A stretch of DNA of 40,997 bases from Thermoplasmata archaeon (GCA_021819225.1 JAKARU010000001.1:1-40997); one strand, 5' to 3'. Counted from the first letter of the stretch, positions 25,601 through 35,016 are shown. The notes: generated by a model not told the origin, from the sequence alone. Program-made: numbers and translations.

Positions 25601-26563
25601 ATGGAAATCAGTTTGATCTTTGCCAGAAGCAAAATAATGCACGGGATATACCGATATTCTATGAATCTTATTGAGGATTTGCAGAAGGAGGGAGTTGTAA
25701 TTCATCAGCATCCGGTAAAGAAAATAGAGATACACATCCGTGGTAAGCCGGTAGGAGGATGGATAAGCCAGGAATTTATGATGAGGTTTGAAAGGTTTGA
25801 CACGAAAGTTGTTCATTCAACATCTCACTGGTTGCTTAGCCCCAAGACCAACATCGTAACTGTCCATGATATAATGCCACTTGTGTATCCTGAAATTTAT
25901 AATCTGTCTCCTGGTTTGAAGAGGTATTATACAAGCGCTTTAAACAGGATCCGTGACCGGAGAATTATTGTCCAGACAAATGTCGTCAAAGAGACTCTTC
26001 TCCCATATGTAAAGGAGGAACAGATATCTGTCATACCCAGTGCAGCACGCAAGATGAAACCCTCTGGGAAGAATCCATACCCTGACGATGGAAAAATCCA
26101 TTTATTTACACTCGGCGAATTTGGAGTTAGAAAGAGATTTGATGTTTTATATGATTATGTCAGGGGGAGTGAGGACATTTCGCTCTACCACATAGGGAAT
26201 ATCACTTATCAAAAATACTATGAAGATTGCATGAGAAACAAGCCAGATAACGTTTATTACTTAGGATATAAAGATGCAACAACGGTTGCAGACTACATTA
26301 ATAAAGCTGACTATTTCGTGTTTAACACAATTAACGAAGGGCAGGGGCTTCCCCCAATGGAAGCAATGTTATTAAACACACAACCAGTCCTGAACGATAT
26401 CCCTGTATTCAGGGAAACAATGGGGGACAAGCCATATTATTATTCGGACCGTGAAACATTCCTTAAAGGGGTTCATTCACCCAAGAAGGAAGGCCTTGAA
26501 GCCTACATTAAACGATATGATAACTGGGCCAGGGAGGTAATCAAGGTCTATGAATCGATTTAA
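25601..26563 (+). CDS. Glycosyltransferase, GT4-like (GT-B fold)
   Basis: The 320-residue protein is shorter than usual GT4 enzymes (about 360-400) but has the C-terminal nucleotide-sugar-binding pattern: IHLFTLGEFGVRKRFDVL, NVYYLGYKDATTVADYINKADYFVF and NEGQGLPPMEAMLLNTQPV (the E-x7-E region), then ETMGDKPYYYSD. In the N-terminal half, VHDIMPLVYPEIYNLSPGLKRYY is typical. It should move a sugar from a nucleotide donor to a glycan or lipid. An AT-rich TATA-like GCTAAATAATTA lies about 25 bases before the ATG. It is monocistronic, and its acceptor is unknown. Confidence 0.82.
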   Translation: MEISLIFARSKIMHGIYRYSMNLIEDLQKEGVVIHQHPVKKIEIHIRGKPVGGWISQEFMMRFERFDTKVVHSTSHWLLSPKTNIVTVHDIMPLVYPEIYNLSPGLKRYYTSALNRIRDRRIIVQTNVVKETLLPYVKEEQISVIPSAARKMKPSGKNPYPDDGKIHLFTLGEFGVRKRFDVLYDYVRGSEDISLYHIGNITYQKYYEDCMRNKPDNVYYLGYKDATTVADYINKADYFVFNTINEGQGLPPMEAMLLNTQPVLNDIPVFRETMGDKPYYYSDRETFLKGVHSPKKEGLEAYIKRYDNWAREVIKVYESI

Positions 26564-26685
26564 CCACCCTATCTGCATCAGATTCTCTGGATTCTGGAGG
26601 TACGGGGAGTTACATTTTTGAGTAAACCTCGACTGGCTAAAATATAAGGTTAAGGTTATTTATCTTTACTGAATATTCAAATGTC

Positions 26686-27138
26686 ATGAAGGTCAGGAAA
26701 GATTTTGAAGACGACCACATAATTGAACAGATGAAGATGAGAGAGATAATAGAGCAGATTGAGGGGGGTGAACTGAATCTTGATCTTCTGGACGAGCTTG
26801 AGAACCATCTTAAAAATCATATGTTCCAGGAAGAGGAATATATTTTTCCTGCAATGAGCAAGATGCAGAATTTGAGGTTGGAGATAGCAGGTTTCCAGAC
26901 TGAACATGCAGCCCTCTGGAGGCTATTCAATATGATTCATCAAGAACTGGATGCAAAGAAATACGATAAGATTGAGAAATATGCAAACGAAATTTACAAG
27001 ATATTAAGGGAGCATAACGGAAGGGAAGAAGTGTTCATATACAAACTCCTGAACGAAAATTCACTTCCAGAAATGAGCAACGAGAGACCAAACGGATGGG
27101 TCTGCAAAAAAATGAGAGAAAAAACTCCATTTTCATAA
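26686..27138 (+). CDS. Hemerythrin-like HHE-domain protein
   Basis: The 150-residue four-helix protein has HHE-type metal ligands: H11 in DDHIIEQM, HLKNHMFQEEEYIFP (His and Glu, about 42-56), TEHAALW (about 72-78), and REHNGREEVFIY (about 105-116). Such proteins bind a di-iron centre and sense or carry oxygen or NO, or act in iron-sulfur repair. GGTTATTTATC (about 26654-26664) is a TATA-like box about 25 bases before the ATG, so the message is probably leaderless. It is transcribed convergently with the MEMO-family gene. Confidence 0.83.
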   Translation: MKVRKDFEDDHIIEQMKMREIIEQIEGGELNLDLLDELENHLKNHMFQEEEYIFPAMSKMQNLRLEIAGFQTEHAALWRLFNMIHQELDAKKYDKIEKYANEIYKILREHNGREEVFIYKLLNENSLPEMSNERPNGWVCKKMREKTPFS

Positions 27139-27144
27139 TCAGAT

Positions 27145-27957
27145 CTACATTGATGATACAGCTGTAATATACCCTGTACATCTTTCGATTCCATTGCTGT
27201 TGTAGCATAATGTTTTTCTCGCAATGATTTTAATCCTCCCGTTAAGTTTCCGGGTAATTTCCATCATGCCGCCCATTCCTGCCAAATTGCAGGAAGTATG
27301 CCCGATCTCTTTTGCAGTCTTGAAAAATTCTGCAGTGTCAAGTGACAAAAAAGATTTTATGATCTCATCGTCCTTTGTTATTGTGGTATTCCTGTCCTCA
27401 TACTGGTTCAGGTTCGATGATATTACCGGGAGTGCTTCATTCTTTAGCATGCCGAACGTGCTGGCAAGATTTCTTGATTCTTCAACGGTATGTTTGCTGA
27501 CCATTATGGGGATTATTGAAAAATTTTCCCCGGTTAAATGCCTCAGGTATGGCAGGAAAACGTCTATTGAATATTCCTGTTCGTGGATCAAATTATCTTT
27601 AATAAGCCATGGATTTGACTTTATACCTTCCAGAAGATCCTGATTTATTTCCACTATTTCATCATAAAATTTAAAGGAGATTCCTTCACAGTATGAAATT
27701 GGCTGATTCGTTTTTTTATGGTTTGTTCCCACTATCACCAGGTTTTTAAATCTATTAAGGTCCACCTGTTTCAGCCCTTGTAGAATCAGATCCCCGCAGT
27801 TCTTCAGATTCCCATGAGGCAGAAGGATACTTATTAACTCTCCCAGTCTCTCTGCCCCCGGCAGGGATACATCAAGATCTGTGAGCGTCCTTTCCATTTC
27901 GGATCTTTCAGCCGGATAAAGGTATCCTTCGGAAAATGATCTTCTAATATTAGGCAT
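27145..27957 (-). CDS. MEMO-family protein (AmmeMemoRadiSam B-like), divergent active site
   Basis: The 270-residue protein aligns with MEMO1/AMMECR-associated proteins: ISILLPHGNLKNCG, LVIVGTNHKKTNQPIS, VDVFLP-like SIDVFLPYL, VISSNLNQYED, and HTSCNLAGMGG near 220. The fold is that of class III extradiol dioxygenases. Several signature residues differ: the usual EHSIEVQLP reads EYSIDVFLP (His to Tyr, Glu to Asp), and the usual SSDxxHY reads SSNLNQY (His to Gln). His in LLPHG, His in GTNHK and the Cys near 220 are kept. It is probably a metal-binding protein with changed chemistry. The companions AMMECR1 and radical SAM are not next to it. Confidence 0.78.
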   Translation of the reverse strand: MPNIRRSFSEGYLYPAERSEMERTLTDLDVSLPGAERLGELISILLPHGNLKNCGDLILQGLKQVDLNRFKNLVIVGTNHKKTNQPISYCEGISFKFYDEIVEINQDLLEGIKSNPWLIKDNLIHEQEYSIDVFLPYLRHLTGENFSIIPIMVSKHTVEESRNLASTFGMLKNEALPVISSNLNQYEDRNTTITKDDEIIKSFLSLDTAEFFKTAKEIGHTSCNLAGMGGMMEITRKLNGRIKIIARKTLCYNSNGIERCTGYITAVSSM

Positions 27958-28025
27958 TCAAACCACTATGCACCAGAAAGTTATTAAAAGATTCCTAAAA
28001 AATATAAAAAAAATTCGCCGGATAA

Positions 28026-28415
28026 TTACATAGCGATTGCTTCAAGTTGTCTCAATAGATCCTTTTCAACCACTTCAGCAAAAAGAATCTCAGGTATATC
28101 TATAAAGATAAATATTTCTGAAAGAAGAAGTACTTCTATGGCAGTTATTGCAAGATTCTCAGCCTTCTTTCCGACTCCCGTAGTAATGTGGAACCCTCCA
28201 GATTGATTTTTCTCAAAAACAAATGTCAGTGCCCTATCGGCAGCAACCAGATCCCTGAGTATCCCCGGCTTCTGTGCCTGAATTATCGCCTTGTCATCGC
28301 TTACATTACTCTGTACTTTCCATTTCTGCTCTTTCAAATAAGACACAAAATCATTTACCAGCGTTGACAGATCCTTACTGCTGTTAATATCAATTTCTTT
28401 TTTGAAGAATCCCAT
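28026..28415 (-). CDS. Uncharacterised small protein
   Basis: The 129-residue product has an alpha/beta N-terminal part (SKDLSTLVNDFVSYLKEQKWKVQ) and a hydrophobic helix at about 92-112 (ITAIEVLLLSEIFIFIDI) that could bury in a membrane or a dimer interface. I recognise no family. GC content and codon use look like those of its neighbours. It is alone, with its start at the edge of a 510-base gap. Confidence 0.5.
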   Translation of the reverse strand: MGFFKKEIDINSSKDLSTLVNDFVSYLKEQKWKVQSNVSDDKAIIQAQKPGILRDLVAADRALTFVFEKNQSGGFHITTGVGKKAENLAITAIEVLLLSEIFIFIDIPEILFAEVVEKDLLRQLEAIAM

Positions 28416-28926
28416 GTATACCTATTATCTCATACTATTTATTATCTTACACTTTCCTGATAATTGATAATCGTGAACAATCAGAGACATTTCATGTTTA
28501 TGTCATCTATACTTACGATAGAATTAGGTATGGATCATTTTTTTCAGTAGATCCATGACCAGATGGGGAAAAACCATAAGGAGCCTTAAATTAAGTCTAA
28601 ACATATCCAATGAAATGACATGGGAACTTTTGGATGAATAAAGGAAACATTGAAGAATACATTTTAAAAATGTGTAGTGCAAATAATGTGTACGAGGAAA
28701 ATCCAGGAATGAGAATGGGAGACGAAATACGTCTTCAATCCTATTTATGTTATTCTCAAAAATAGAAATGTTATGTGTGGAGGAAACATCAAAGAAATCA
28801 ATGAAAATATGGAAACAGGAAAAATATCTCGGAACCGAAGATCATTGGGATGCTGTACAATCCAACAGCTGAGACTCTGTTTCACAAACGGCAATAGTTA
28901 TTAATAATTTCAAGCAATTTTGATGT
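28416..28926. other. Intergenic stretch with two tiny frames
   Basis: No firm gene. An inverted repeat ATGGATC...GATCCAT spans 28530-28556. An ATG frame of 43 codons at 28634-28765 (MNKGNIEEYILKMCSANNVY...) is followed by another ATG frame of similar length starting near 28771 (MCGGNIKEINEN...). Both are cysteine-containing and may be remnants of small proteins. The right end holds the promoter region of the nucleotide-sugar cassette (AT-rich TTATTAATAATTTC, about 28898-28911). Confidence 0.3.
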
Positions 28927-29856
28927 GTGAGTAACAATATTTTAATATTTGGTGGAAACGGATTTCTGGGCTCCCATCTGGCAGAATTTTGTTTGAAAAA
29001 TGGATTTAAAGTGACAGTTATAGATGATTTATCAACTATGGACAGGATAAACATTCAAAACGGTGTTAAATTTATCAGGGCTAAAGTGGAAACTTACAAT
29101 GATGAGGAAGAATACACCCATGTGGTGCATCTTGCTGCGAGGCCTTCCCCAGAAGATTATATCGATCATCCACTGGATACATTATCATCTAATTCATGGG
29201 GCACCCAGAATGCTATGGAAATCGCGAGGAGGTCCGGTGCAACATTTATGTACACATCATCATCAGAAGTCTACGGAAACGCTAGTGTTATACCCACTCC
29301 TGAAACATACTATGGCTATGTAAATCCTAACGGGATAAGAAGTTGTTATGATGAAGGAAAGAGGTTTTCCGAGGCTTTGATAATGTCATATCATAGATAT
29401 TACAAGATAGACACTAGAATACAGAGGCCCTTCAATGTATACGGACCAAGAATAAGAGAGGATGGGCAATATGGAAGAGTAATTCCTAGATTTGTGAAAG
29501 CTGCCCTGAATGATGAGGACATCATAATATTCGGGGATGGAAAACAGACGCGGTCTTTTCTATATATTGACGATTGGGTATCTGCCACATGGAAGTTTTT
29601 GACAATGCGAGATCTTTCTGGAACAGTACTGAACATTGGAGCCACAAAGGAAATTTCAATCAACGATCTTGCTGCGAGAATTTTAGAACTTACGCGGTCA
29701 AAGTCGAAAATAGTTTATAAGCCATCAAGGGTGGATGATCCAACAAGGAGGTCAGCAGATATAAGTTTAGCCAGGAAACTAATCGGTTTTGAACCAGCAA
29801 TAGATCTCGATAAAGGTCTCTCAAAAACAATAAGCTGGTTTAAAGGTGGTAAATAA
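28927..29856 (+). CDS. NAD-dependent sugar epimerase/decarboxylase, UDP-glucuronate decarboxylase-like
   Basis: The 309-residue extended SDR protein begins at GTG 28927. It has the NAD loop GGNGFLGSHLAE, YTSSSEVYGNA, and the catalytic Tyr and Lys in GIRSCYDEGKRFSEAL. That last stretch, with RPFNVYGPRIREDGQYGRVI and DGKQTRSFLYIDDW, is the pattern of UDP-glucuronate decarboxylase (UDP-xylose synthase) more than of UDP-glucose 4-epimerase. The next gene makes UDP-glucuronate, which supports that reading. A UDP-glucuronate or UDP-glucose 4-epimerase remains possible. It is first in a three-gene operon, with the next ATG following its stop directly. Confidence 0.78.
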   Translation: MSNNILIFGGNGFLGSHLAEFCLKNGFKVTVIDDLSTMDRINIQNGVKFIRAKVETYNDEEEYTHVVHLAARPSPEDYIDHPLDTLSSNSWGTQNAMEIARRSGATFMYTSSSEVYGNASVIPTPETYYGYVNPNGIRSCYDEGKRFSEALIMSYHRYYKIDTRIQRPFNVYGPRIREDGQYGRVIPRFVKAALNDEDIIIFGDGKQTRSFLYIDDWVSATWKFLTMRDLSGTVLNIGATKEISINDLAARILELTRSKSKIVYKPSRVDDPTRRSADISLARKLIGFEPAIDLDKGLSKTISWFKGGK

Positions 29857-31074
29857 ATGAAAATTTCAGTGGTTGGATTGGGATATGTTGGCCTTGTTAC
29901 AATGGCCGTTCTGTCAGATAATGGTTATGAGATAGTGGGAATCGATATCGATGGAGAAAAAATACGCAGTCTTCAAGAAGGAGAGATCCCAATTTTTGAG
30001 CCCGGACTTTCATCTCTGATCGAGAAAAATAGGAAAAGACTTGAATTTTCAAATTCATATGATTCCATAACTGGGAGCAAATATACATTGATATGTGTTC
30101 CAACACCAACTGTCAATGACAGAATTGATGTACACTACGTTATTGAGTCTGGAAAGAAGATCAATGAAATTGACCCGGAATCAAAAATCGTTATAAAAAG
30201 CACGGTAACTCCTGGAACGGCGAGAATGTTAGGTTCCATGATCAACAGGGAAATTCTGTCTAACCCCGAGTTTTTAAGGGAAGGAAATGCTGTGAAAGAC
30301 ACGACAAAACCCGATAGGGTTGTAATTGGAGGTAATGGAGGAGTTGAGGATTTCTCAAAAATCTGGTCATTCACTAATTCTAATATGATAATAACAACAA
30401 ACGAGAATGCTGAACTGATCAAATACGCCAGTAACGCATTTCTGGCGACAAAGATATCGTTTATTAATCAGATGGCTGATCTTTGTGAAAGAGTTCCGGG
30501 CGCCGATATAAGAGTAGTCGCAGACGGGATGGGGATGGATCAAAGGATTGGCAGGGCGTTTCTTAATGCAGGAACAGGTTATGGGGGTTCTTGCTTTCCA
30601 AAGGATACTCGGGCAATCGCCTCATTTGCGAACGATATGGGGGTGGAGTTGTCTATAATTAAAAGTACGATCGAATATAATGAAAATCGTATTGGTAACC
30701 TGGTTAACAGAATAGAAAACATAATCCCTGAAAAGGATTCTAGGATAACTGTGCTGGGACTGTCCTTCAAGGAAAATACTGGAGATCTTAGGGAGAGCAA
30801 ATCTATTGAACTGATAACGGAATTAAAACGCAGGGGGTATAATAATTTGAAAGCCTTTGACCCTGTAACATCGCAGGTTGAGGGAATAGATATCGTTGCG
30901 GATGCAGAAACCGCAATAAACTGGTCAGAGTTTGTGATCGTGGCAACAGAATGGCCGTCCTTTTCAGAGTACCTTGAAGGAGTAAAGGACAGGCACATCA
31001 TAGACCTGAGAAGAATCATAGATAATAAAACCGTGAAACTAGATTATGGAGTTGGGCTGAATGTCACGAATTAA
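29857..31074 (+). CDS. UDP-glucose 6-dehydrogenase
   Basis: The 405-residue protein has the N-terminal NAD domain (ISVVGLGYVGLVTMAVLSD), SNPEFLREGNAVKD, and the catalytic cysteine in GTGYGGSCFPKDTRAI (about residue 245), then a C-terminal UDP-binding domain (VLGLSFKENTGDLRES). It oxidises UDP-glucose twice to UDP-glucuronate. UDP-ManNAc dehydrogenase is related but lacks this exact set; the neighbouring uridylyltransferase for glucose-1-phosphate favours UDP-glucose. It overlaps the next gene by 14 bases. Confidence 0.9.
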   Translation: MKISVVGLGYVGLVTMAVLSDNGYEIVGIDIDGEKIRSLQEGEIPIFEPGLSSLIEKNRKRLEFSNSYDSITGSKYTLICVPTPTVNDRIDVHYVIESGKKINEIDPESKIVIKSTVTPGTARMLGSMINREILSNPEFLREGNAVKDTTKPDRVVIGGNGGVEDFSKIWSFTNSNMIITTNENAELIKYASNAFLATKISFINQMADLCERVPGADIRVVADGMGMDQRIGRAFLNAGTGYGGSCFPKDTRAIASFANDMGVELSIIKSTIEYNENRIGNLVNRIENIIPEKDSRITVLGLSFKENTGDLRESKSIELITELKRRGYNNLKAFDPVTSQVEGIDIVADAETAINWSEFVIVATEWPSFSEYLEGVKDRHIIDLRRIIDNKTVKLDYGVGLNVTN

Positions 31075-31858
31075 GAAATGCGTGATTCCGGCTGCAGGAA
31101 TGGGCAAAAGATTGTACCCCCTTACTAGGGGGCAGCCAAAGGAAATGCTGCCGATATTGAACAAGCCCGTAATCCATTATGTTGTGGATGAAGCTATACG
31201 TTCCGGCGTCGATGAAATATTGATGGTTGTGGGCGCTGGGAAGGAGGCAATAATAAATTACTTTGACCGGCATAAAATGGACGATGAACTTGACGCCAAT
31301 GGAGAATATAATTTTCCAGATATTTATTTTGTGAGGCAAAAGGAACAGAAGGGGCTTGCTGATGCAATAAGTTACGCAAGAAATTTTACCGGGGATGAAG
31401 ATTTCCTGGTTTTACTTGGAGACACAATCTATAGATCAGATGATTCTTTAACAGTTACGAGCCATTTACTAAAGACATACCACCGTATTGCAAAGCCTCT
31501 GATAGCCCTCGAGGAAATTCCATATGATGATGTAATGAACTACGGAATAATAGGTGGCGAAGAAACCGAACCAGGAATTGTAAGGATTAATAAGTTTGTC
31601 GAAAAACCAAATAAGATGGATGCTCCTAGTAATCTTGGAATCACTGGAATTTATATATTACAAAACGAGATTTATGACTTCATTGAGGTGACGAAACCCG
31701 GAAAAAACGGAGAACTTCAATTAACAGATTCCTTGGGCATGATGTTAAAGAGTCAAGAAATCTATGGTGAAAGAATAAACGGAAAGAGATATGATATCGG
31801 GAGTTTGGATCTTTGGATCCGGACCTTTATCACCTTTGCGAAAGAGAAGGGATACTAA
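31061..31858 (+). CDS. galU: UTP-glucose-1-phosphate uridylyltransferase
   Basis: The 265-residue protein is a GalU-type nucleotidyltransferase: VIPAAGMGKRLYPLTRGQPKEMLPILNKP (1-phosphate and UTP loop, about 8-36), RQKEQKGLADAI, LLGDTIYRSD, and FVEKP. It makes UDP-glucose from UTP and glucose-1-phosphate, feeding the dehydrogenase encoded just upstream. The length is slightly below bacterial GalU (about 290). A glucose-1-phosphate thymidylyltransferase is the main alternative but is less likely given the GQPKEMLPI signature. Confidence 0.87.
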   Translation: MSRIKKCVIPAAGMGKRLYPLTRGQPKEMLPILNKPVIHYVVDEAIRSGVDEILMVVGAGKEAIINYFDRHKMDDELDANGEYNFPDIYFVRQKEQKGLADAISYARNFTGDEDFLVLLGDTIYRSDDSLTVTSHLLKTYHRIAKPLIALEEIPYDDVMNYGIIGGEETEPGIVRINKFVEKPNKMDAPSNLGITGIYILQNEIYDFIEVTKPGKNGELQLTDSLGMMLKSQEIYGERINGKRYDIGSLDLWIRTFITFAKEKGY

Positions 31859-31944
31859 ACTGATGCCATTGCTGCATTGGAATTAGCATATTACACTAAA
31901 TAATTAATTAGAAATTTGTAAATATAACAAGTTAATGTGCATCC

Positions 31945-32784
31945 GTGGATACAGTAGGAGCATATGCATTTGCAACTTCAGATTGGAAGGATCTCAATTT
32001 TCCCTTGGATCTATGGATGCAGTGGAATTCTAGGTTCTTTGACCAAATAGCATTGGTGAAATACGGCGATTTTACAATTGAGACCCCATCAAATGTAATA
32101 GTAAAGGTGATGGATGAAGTACCACGAAAGGACTTCAATTTTTATACTATTGGGAAAACAGAAGCGCAGCATCTACTTAGCACAGACTGGAAACTGGCTC
32201 TTGATATAGATGAGTTTCTTAATCAGAAAATAGATACTTCCAGGCTTGATAGGAGGAAAACTTATGCAATAAAGATGAGGAACCTTTATGGAAACCCATT
32301 AACAGAAATAATCAATGATATGTTCCCATCATTCTATTTCCGTCTCTCGTATGGAGATAGGCCATTTAAGGGCGATGGGGGAGATCTTATTCACAGTGAA
32401 TGGAAAAACAGGAAGAAATTTGAATCCTATATAAGATTCGGAAAGAGAAAACTTGGGATTCAAAATAAGCCACATTATCTCACCACTAAGCCTTATGAAT
32501 GCTGTGAAGTTTGGCATACCGGGACACTTAGAGAGCCTGCAGCAATGAGCAAAAAATGGAAAGAGCAAACTGAACGGGAAGTTAATGTGGGAATAACTAC
32601 AAACGAGAAAAGGCTTGAAATTCTCGATCGTCCGTTCGATTATCACTCCTTTAGGGAACTGGGGAACAGGGTTTATTTGAGAAAAGTTTCTCCAGAGGAG
32701 ATTCCAGAGATTATACTCGCAAACTCGGATAGATTCTGGAAAACTGACTTCATGGAAGACGAATATGAATCAATGTATTCGTAG
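31945..32784 (+). CDS. Probable glycosyltransferase of the cassette
   Basis: The 279-residue protein must start at GTG 31945, since an in-frame stop lies 12 bases before it. The centre reads STDWKLALDIDEFLN (about 79-93), where D-x-D before Glu-Phe-Leu is the metal/sugar-binding motif of GT2-type (GT-A) enzymes; the region before it (FYTIGKTEAQHLLS) fits too. The rest, rich in aromatic and basic residues, is unrecognised. It lies 86 bases after the nucleotide-sugar genes, so it may use UDP-xylose, UDP-glucuronate or UDP-glucose. Neither the linkage nor the acceptor is known. Confidence 0.6.
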   Translation: MDTVGAYAFATSDWKDLNFPLDLWMQWNSRFFDQIALVKYGDFTIETPSNVIVKVMDEVPRKDFNFYTIGKTEAQHLLSTDWKLALDIDEFLNQKIDTSRLDRRKTYAIKMRNLYGNPLTEIINDMFPSFYFRLSYGDRPFKGDGGDLIHSEWKNRKKFESYIRFGKRKLGIQNKPHYLTTKPYECCEVWHTGTLREPAAMSKKWKEQTEREVNVGITTNEKRLEILDRPFDYHSFRELGNRVYLRKVSPEEIPEIILANSDRFWKTDFMEDEYESMYS

Positions 32785-32882
32785 ATTGTTACGTAATTTA
32801 CTCAAGTATAAATAAGAACATTCAGCATGATGATGTGATAAGCATACCTAAAAAATATATCCATTAATTGCCTTATGACAGT

Positions 32883-34601
32883 ATGGCCGAGGAGCAGAAT
32901 TATTATCATACAAAGCTGGAAGAAATTAAAGGTCGTTTCAATGAGAGGGAGGATAAAACCCTTAAAAGGTGGAGGGACACAACCCTCGAACAATGGGAGA
33001 AAATATCCAATCCCGTATATGGTGATTATGAGAATTCCTCAGGAATAAAGATAAAGGACCTGTATACTGAGAATGACCTCCCATCCGACATTCAAGAAAT
33101 TAGTGGATTTCCCGGGGAATACCCGTTCACCCGGGGTGTATACCCCAATATGTACAGGGGAAAGTTATGGACAATGAGGATGTTTTCAGGTTTTGGGTCA
33201 CCTGAAGATACAAACGAAAGGCTGAAATATTTAATATCACACGGGGAGACAGGCCTGAGCATAGCCTTCGATATGCCAACGCTATATGCATATGACTGTG
33301 ATAATAAGAAGGCAGTAGGTGAAATTGGAAAATGTGGGGTTAATGTGACAACCCTTAAGGATATGGAGGTGATATTTGATGGGATAGATCTGTCAAAGGT
33401 TACAACATCCATGACCATAAACGCGCCTGCCCATGTCCTTACCGCAATGTATTTTGCGATTGCCCAGAAGCAGGGACTGGATCTAAATTCAGTTGGTGGC
33501 ACCGTCCAGGCAGATATTCTAAAGGAATACATAGCCCAGAAGGAGTGGATTTATCCACCGGAAGCACATTTGAGAATTATTCGGGACATGATGACTTTCT
33601 GCACGGATCACGCCAGAAAATGGAATTACATATCTATCTCGGGCTACCATATTCGGGAGGCCGGTGCCAGCGCGGTACAGGAGCTTGCATTTACGCTTGC
33701 AGACGGTTTCTATTACGTTGAAATGGGCAAGAAGGCTGGCCTTGATGTGGATAAATTCGCGCCCAGATTATCGTTTTTCTTCAATTCCTCAATCAACTTC
33801 TTTGAGGAGATTGCAAAGATGAGGGCGGCAAGGAGAATATGGGCTACAGTCCTTAAAGAGAAGTTTGGTGCCAAAAATCCAAGAACAATGATGCTCAGGT
33901 TTCACACGCAGACCTCAGGATATAGCCTTACATGGCAGCAGCCCCTGAACAACATAATCAGGACAACGGTTGAGGCTATGGCTGCAATCCTTGGAGGTAC
34001 ACAGAGCCTGCATACAAACTCTTATGATGAAGCAATGGCTCTGCCAACGGAGGATGCGGTAAAGATTGCCCTGCGAACGCAGCAGATTCTTGCCGAGGAG
34101 ACCGGTATTGCAGATACCGTAGATCCACTGGGAGGATCATATTACATGGAGTGGCTCACAAATAAGATGGAAGAGGAGGCAATGAAGTATTTTGACAAGA
34201 TAGAATCAATGGGGGGCATCCTTGAAGCCGTAAAGAGCGGATATATACAGAGGGAGATTGCTGCAACGTCCTACCGGAGGCAGAAGAGACTTGAGGACGG
34301 CAAGGAAGTAATGGTAGGCGTAAACAGGCATGTTGAGGAGAACGAGAAGCCGCTCAATATCCTGAGGATAGGAAAGGAAGCTGAAGAAAGGCAGATCAAG
34401 AGACTGAAAGCAGTAAAATCGGGAAGAGATGAAGACAGTGTAAGGAAAGCCCTTAATGATCTCAGGAACGCCTTCCTTGACGAGAATAAAAATATAATGC
34501 CTTATGTAATCGAGGCTGTAAAATCATATGCGACAATAGAAGAAATATCTAACGTAGGTAGGGAGATATATGGTGGATGGAAAGAACCAGTCATTGTTTA
34601 A
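32883..34601 (+). CDS. mcmA1: Methylmalonyl-CoA mutase, large (catalytic) subunit
   Basis: The protein of about 572 residues is the CoA/substrate-binding TIM-barrel subunit: FSGFGSPEDTNERLKYL, GLSIAFDMPTLYAYD, INAPAHVLTAMYFAIA, FHTQTSGYSLTWQQPLNN, and VDPLGGSYYMEWLTN near the end. It interconverts methylmalonyl-CoA and succinyl-CoA with adenosylcobalamin carried by the next gene product. A TTG-started extension to 32868 exists, but the ATG at 32883 lies about 25-30 bases after AAAAAATATATCC, fitting a leaderless start. It overlaps the small-subunit gene by 32 bases. Confidence 0.94.
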   Translation: MAEEQNYYHTKLEEIKGRFNEREDKTLKRWRDTTLEQWEKISNPVYGDYENSSGIKIKDLYTENDLPSDIQEISGFPGEYPFTRGVYPNMYRGKLWTMRMFSGFGSPEDTNERLKYLISHGETGLSIAFDMPTLYAYDCDNKKAVGEIGKCGVNVTTLKDMEVIFDGIDLSKVTTSMTINAPAHVLTAMYFAIAQKQGLDLNSVGGTVQADILKEYIAQKEWIYPPEAHLRIIRDMMTFCTDHARKWNYISISGYHIREAGASAVQELAFTLADGFYYVEMGKKAGLDVDKFAPRLSFFFNSSINFFEEIAKMRAARRIWATVLKEKFGAKNPRTMMLRFHTQTSGYSLTWQQPLNNIIRTTVEAMAAILGGTQSLHTNSYDEAMALPTEDAVKIALRTQQILAEETGIADTVDPLGGSYYMEWLTNKMEEEAMKYFDKIESMGGILEAVKSGYIQREIAATSYRRQKRLEDGKEVMVGVNRHVEENEKPLNILRIGKEAEERQIKRLKAVKSGRDEDSVRKALNDLRNAFLDENKNIMPYVIEAVKSYATIEEISNVGREIYGGWKEPVIV

Positions 34602-35016
34602 GGAAAAACCGATAAAGATACTGCTAGCAAAACCCGGGATTGACGGACATGACAGGGGAGTGTTTGTACTGGCAAAGGCATTCAGGGATGCCGGGATGGA
34701 GGTCCTTTATGCCGGCCTCCTTCCAACACCGGAGGAAGTTGTTGATACAGCCGTAAATGAGGATGTTGACGTTGTGGCCCTCAGTCTTCTTAATGGTGCC
34801 CATATGACCGTATTCAAGAAGGTCGCTGACCTGATGAGGGAACGCAATATAGATGACATTGCTCTGGTCGGCGGCGGCACCATTCCTGATGAGGACAAGC
34901 CTGCCCTGGAATCCATGGGAATTACGGGGAATTACGGGCCCGGCACACCACTGGCGGTCATCATAGATCATGTGACTTCTAGGGCAACTGAATCAAGACT
35001 CCGTAAATTAAGGTGA
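34570..35016 (+). CDS. mcmA2: Methylmalonyl-CoA mutase, small (B12-binding) subunit
   Basis: The 148-residue protein is the cobalamin domain: KPGIDGHDRGVFVLAKAFRDAG contains the DxHxxG signature whose His binds cobalt, followed by LSLLNGAHM and GGGTIPDED, which cradle the nucleotide tail. A separate small subunit is the standard archaeal arrangement. It lies inside a tight operon, overlapping the large-subunit gene at its start and the GTPase gene by 4 bases at its end. Confidence 0.95.
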   Translation: MVDGKNQSLFKEKPIKILLAKPGIDGHDRGVFVLAKAFRDAGMEVLYAGLLPTPEEVVDTAVNEDVDVVALSLLNGAHMTVFKKVADLMRERNIDDIALVGGGTIPDEDKPALESMGITGNYGPGTPLAVIIDHVTSRATESRLRKLR

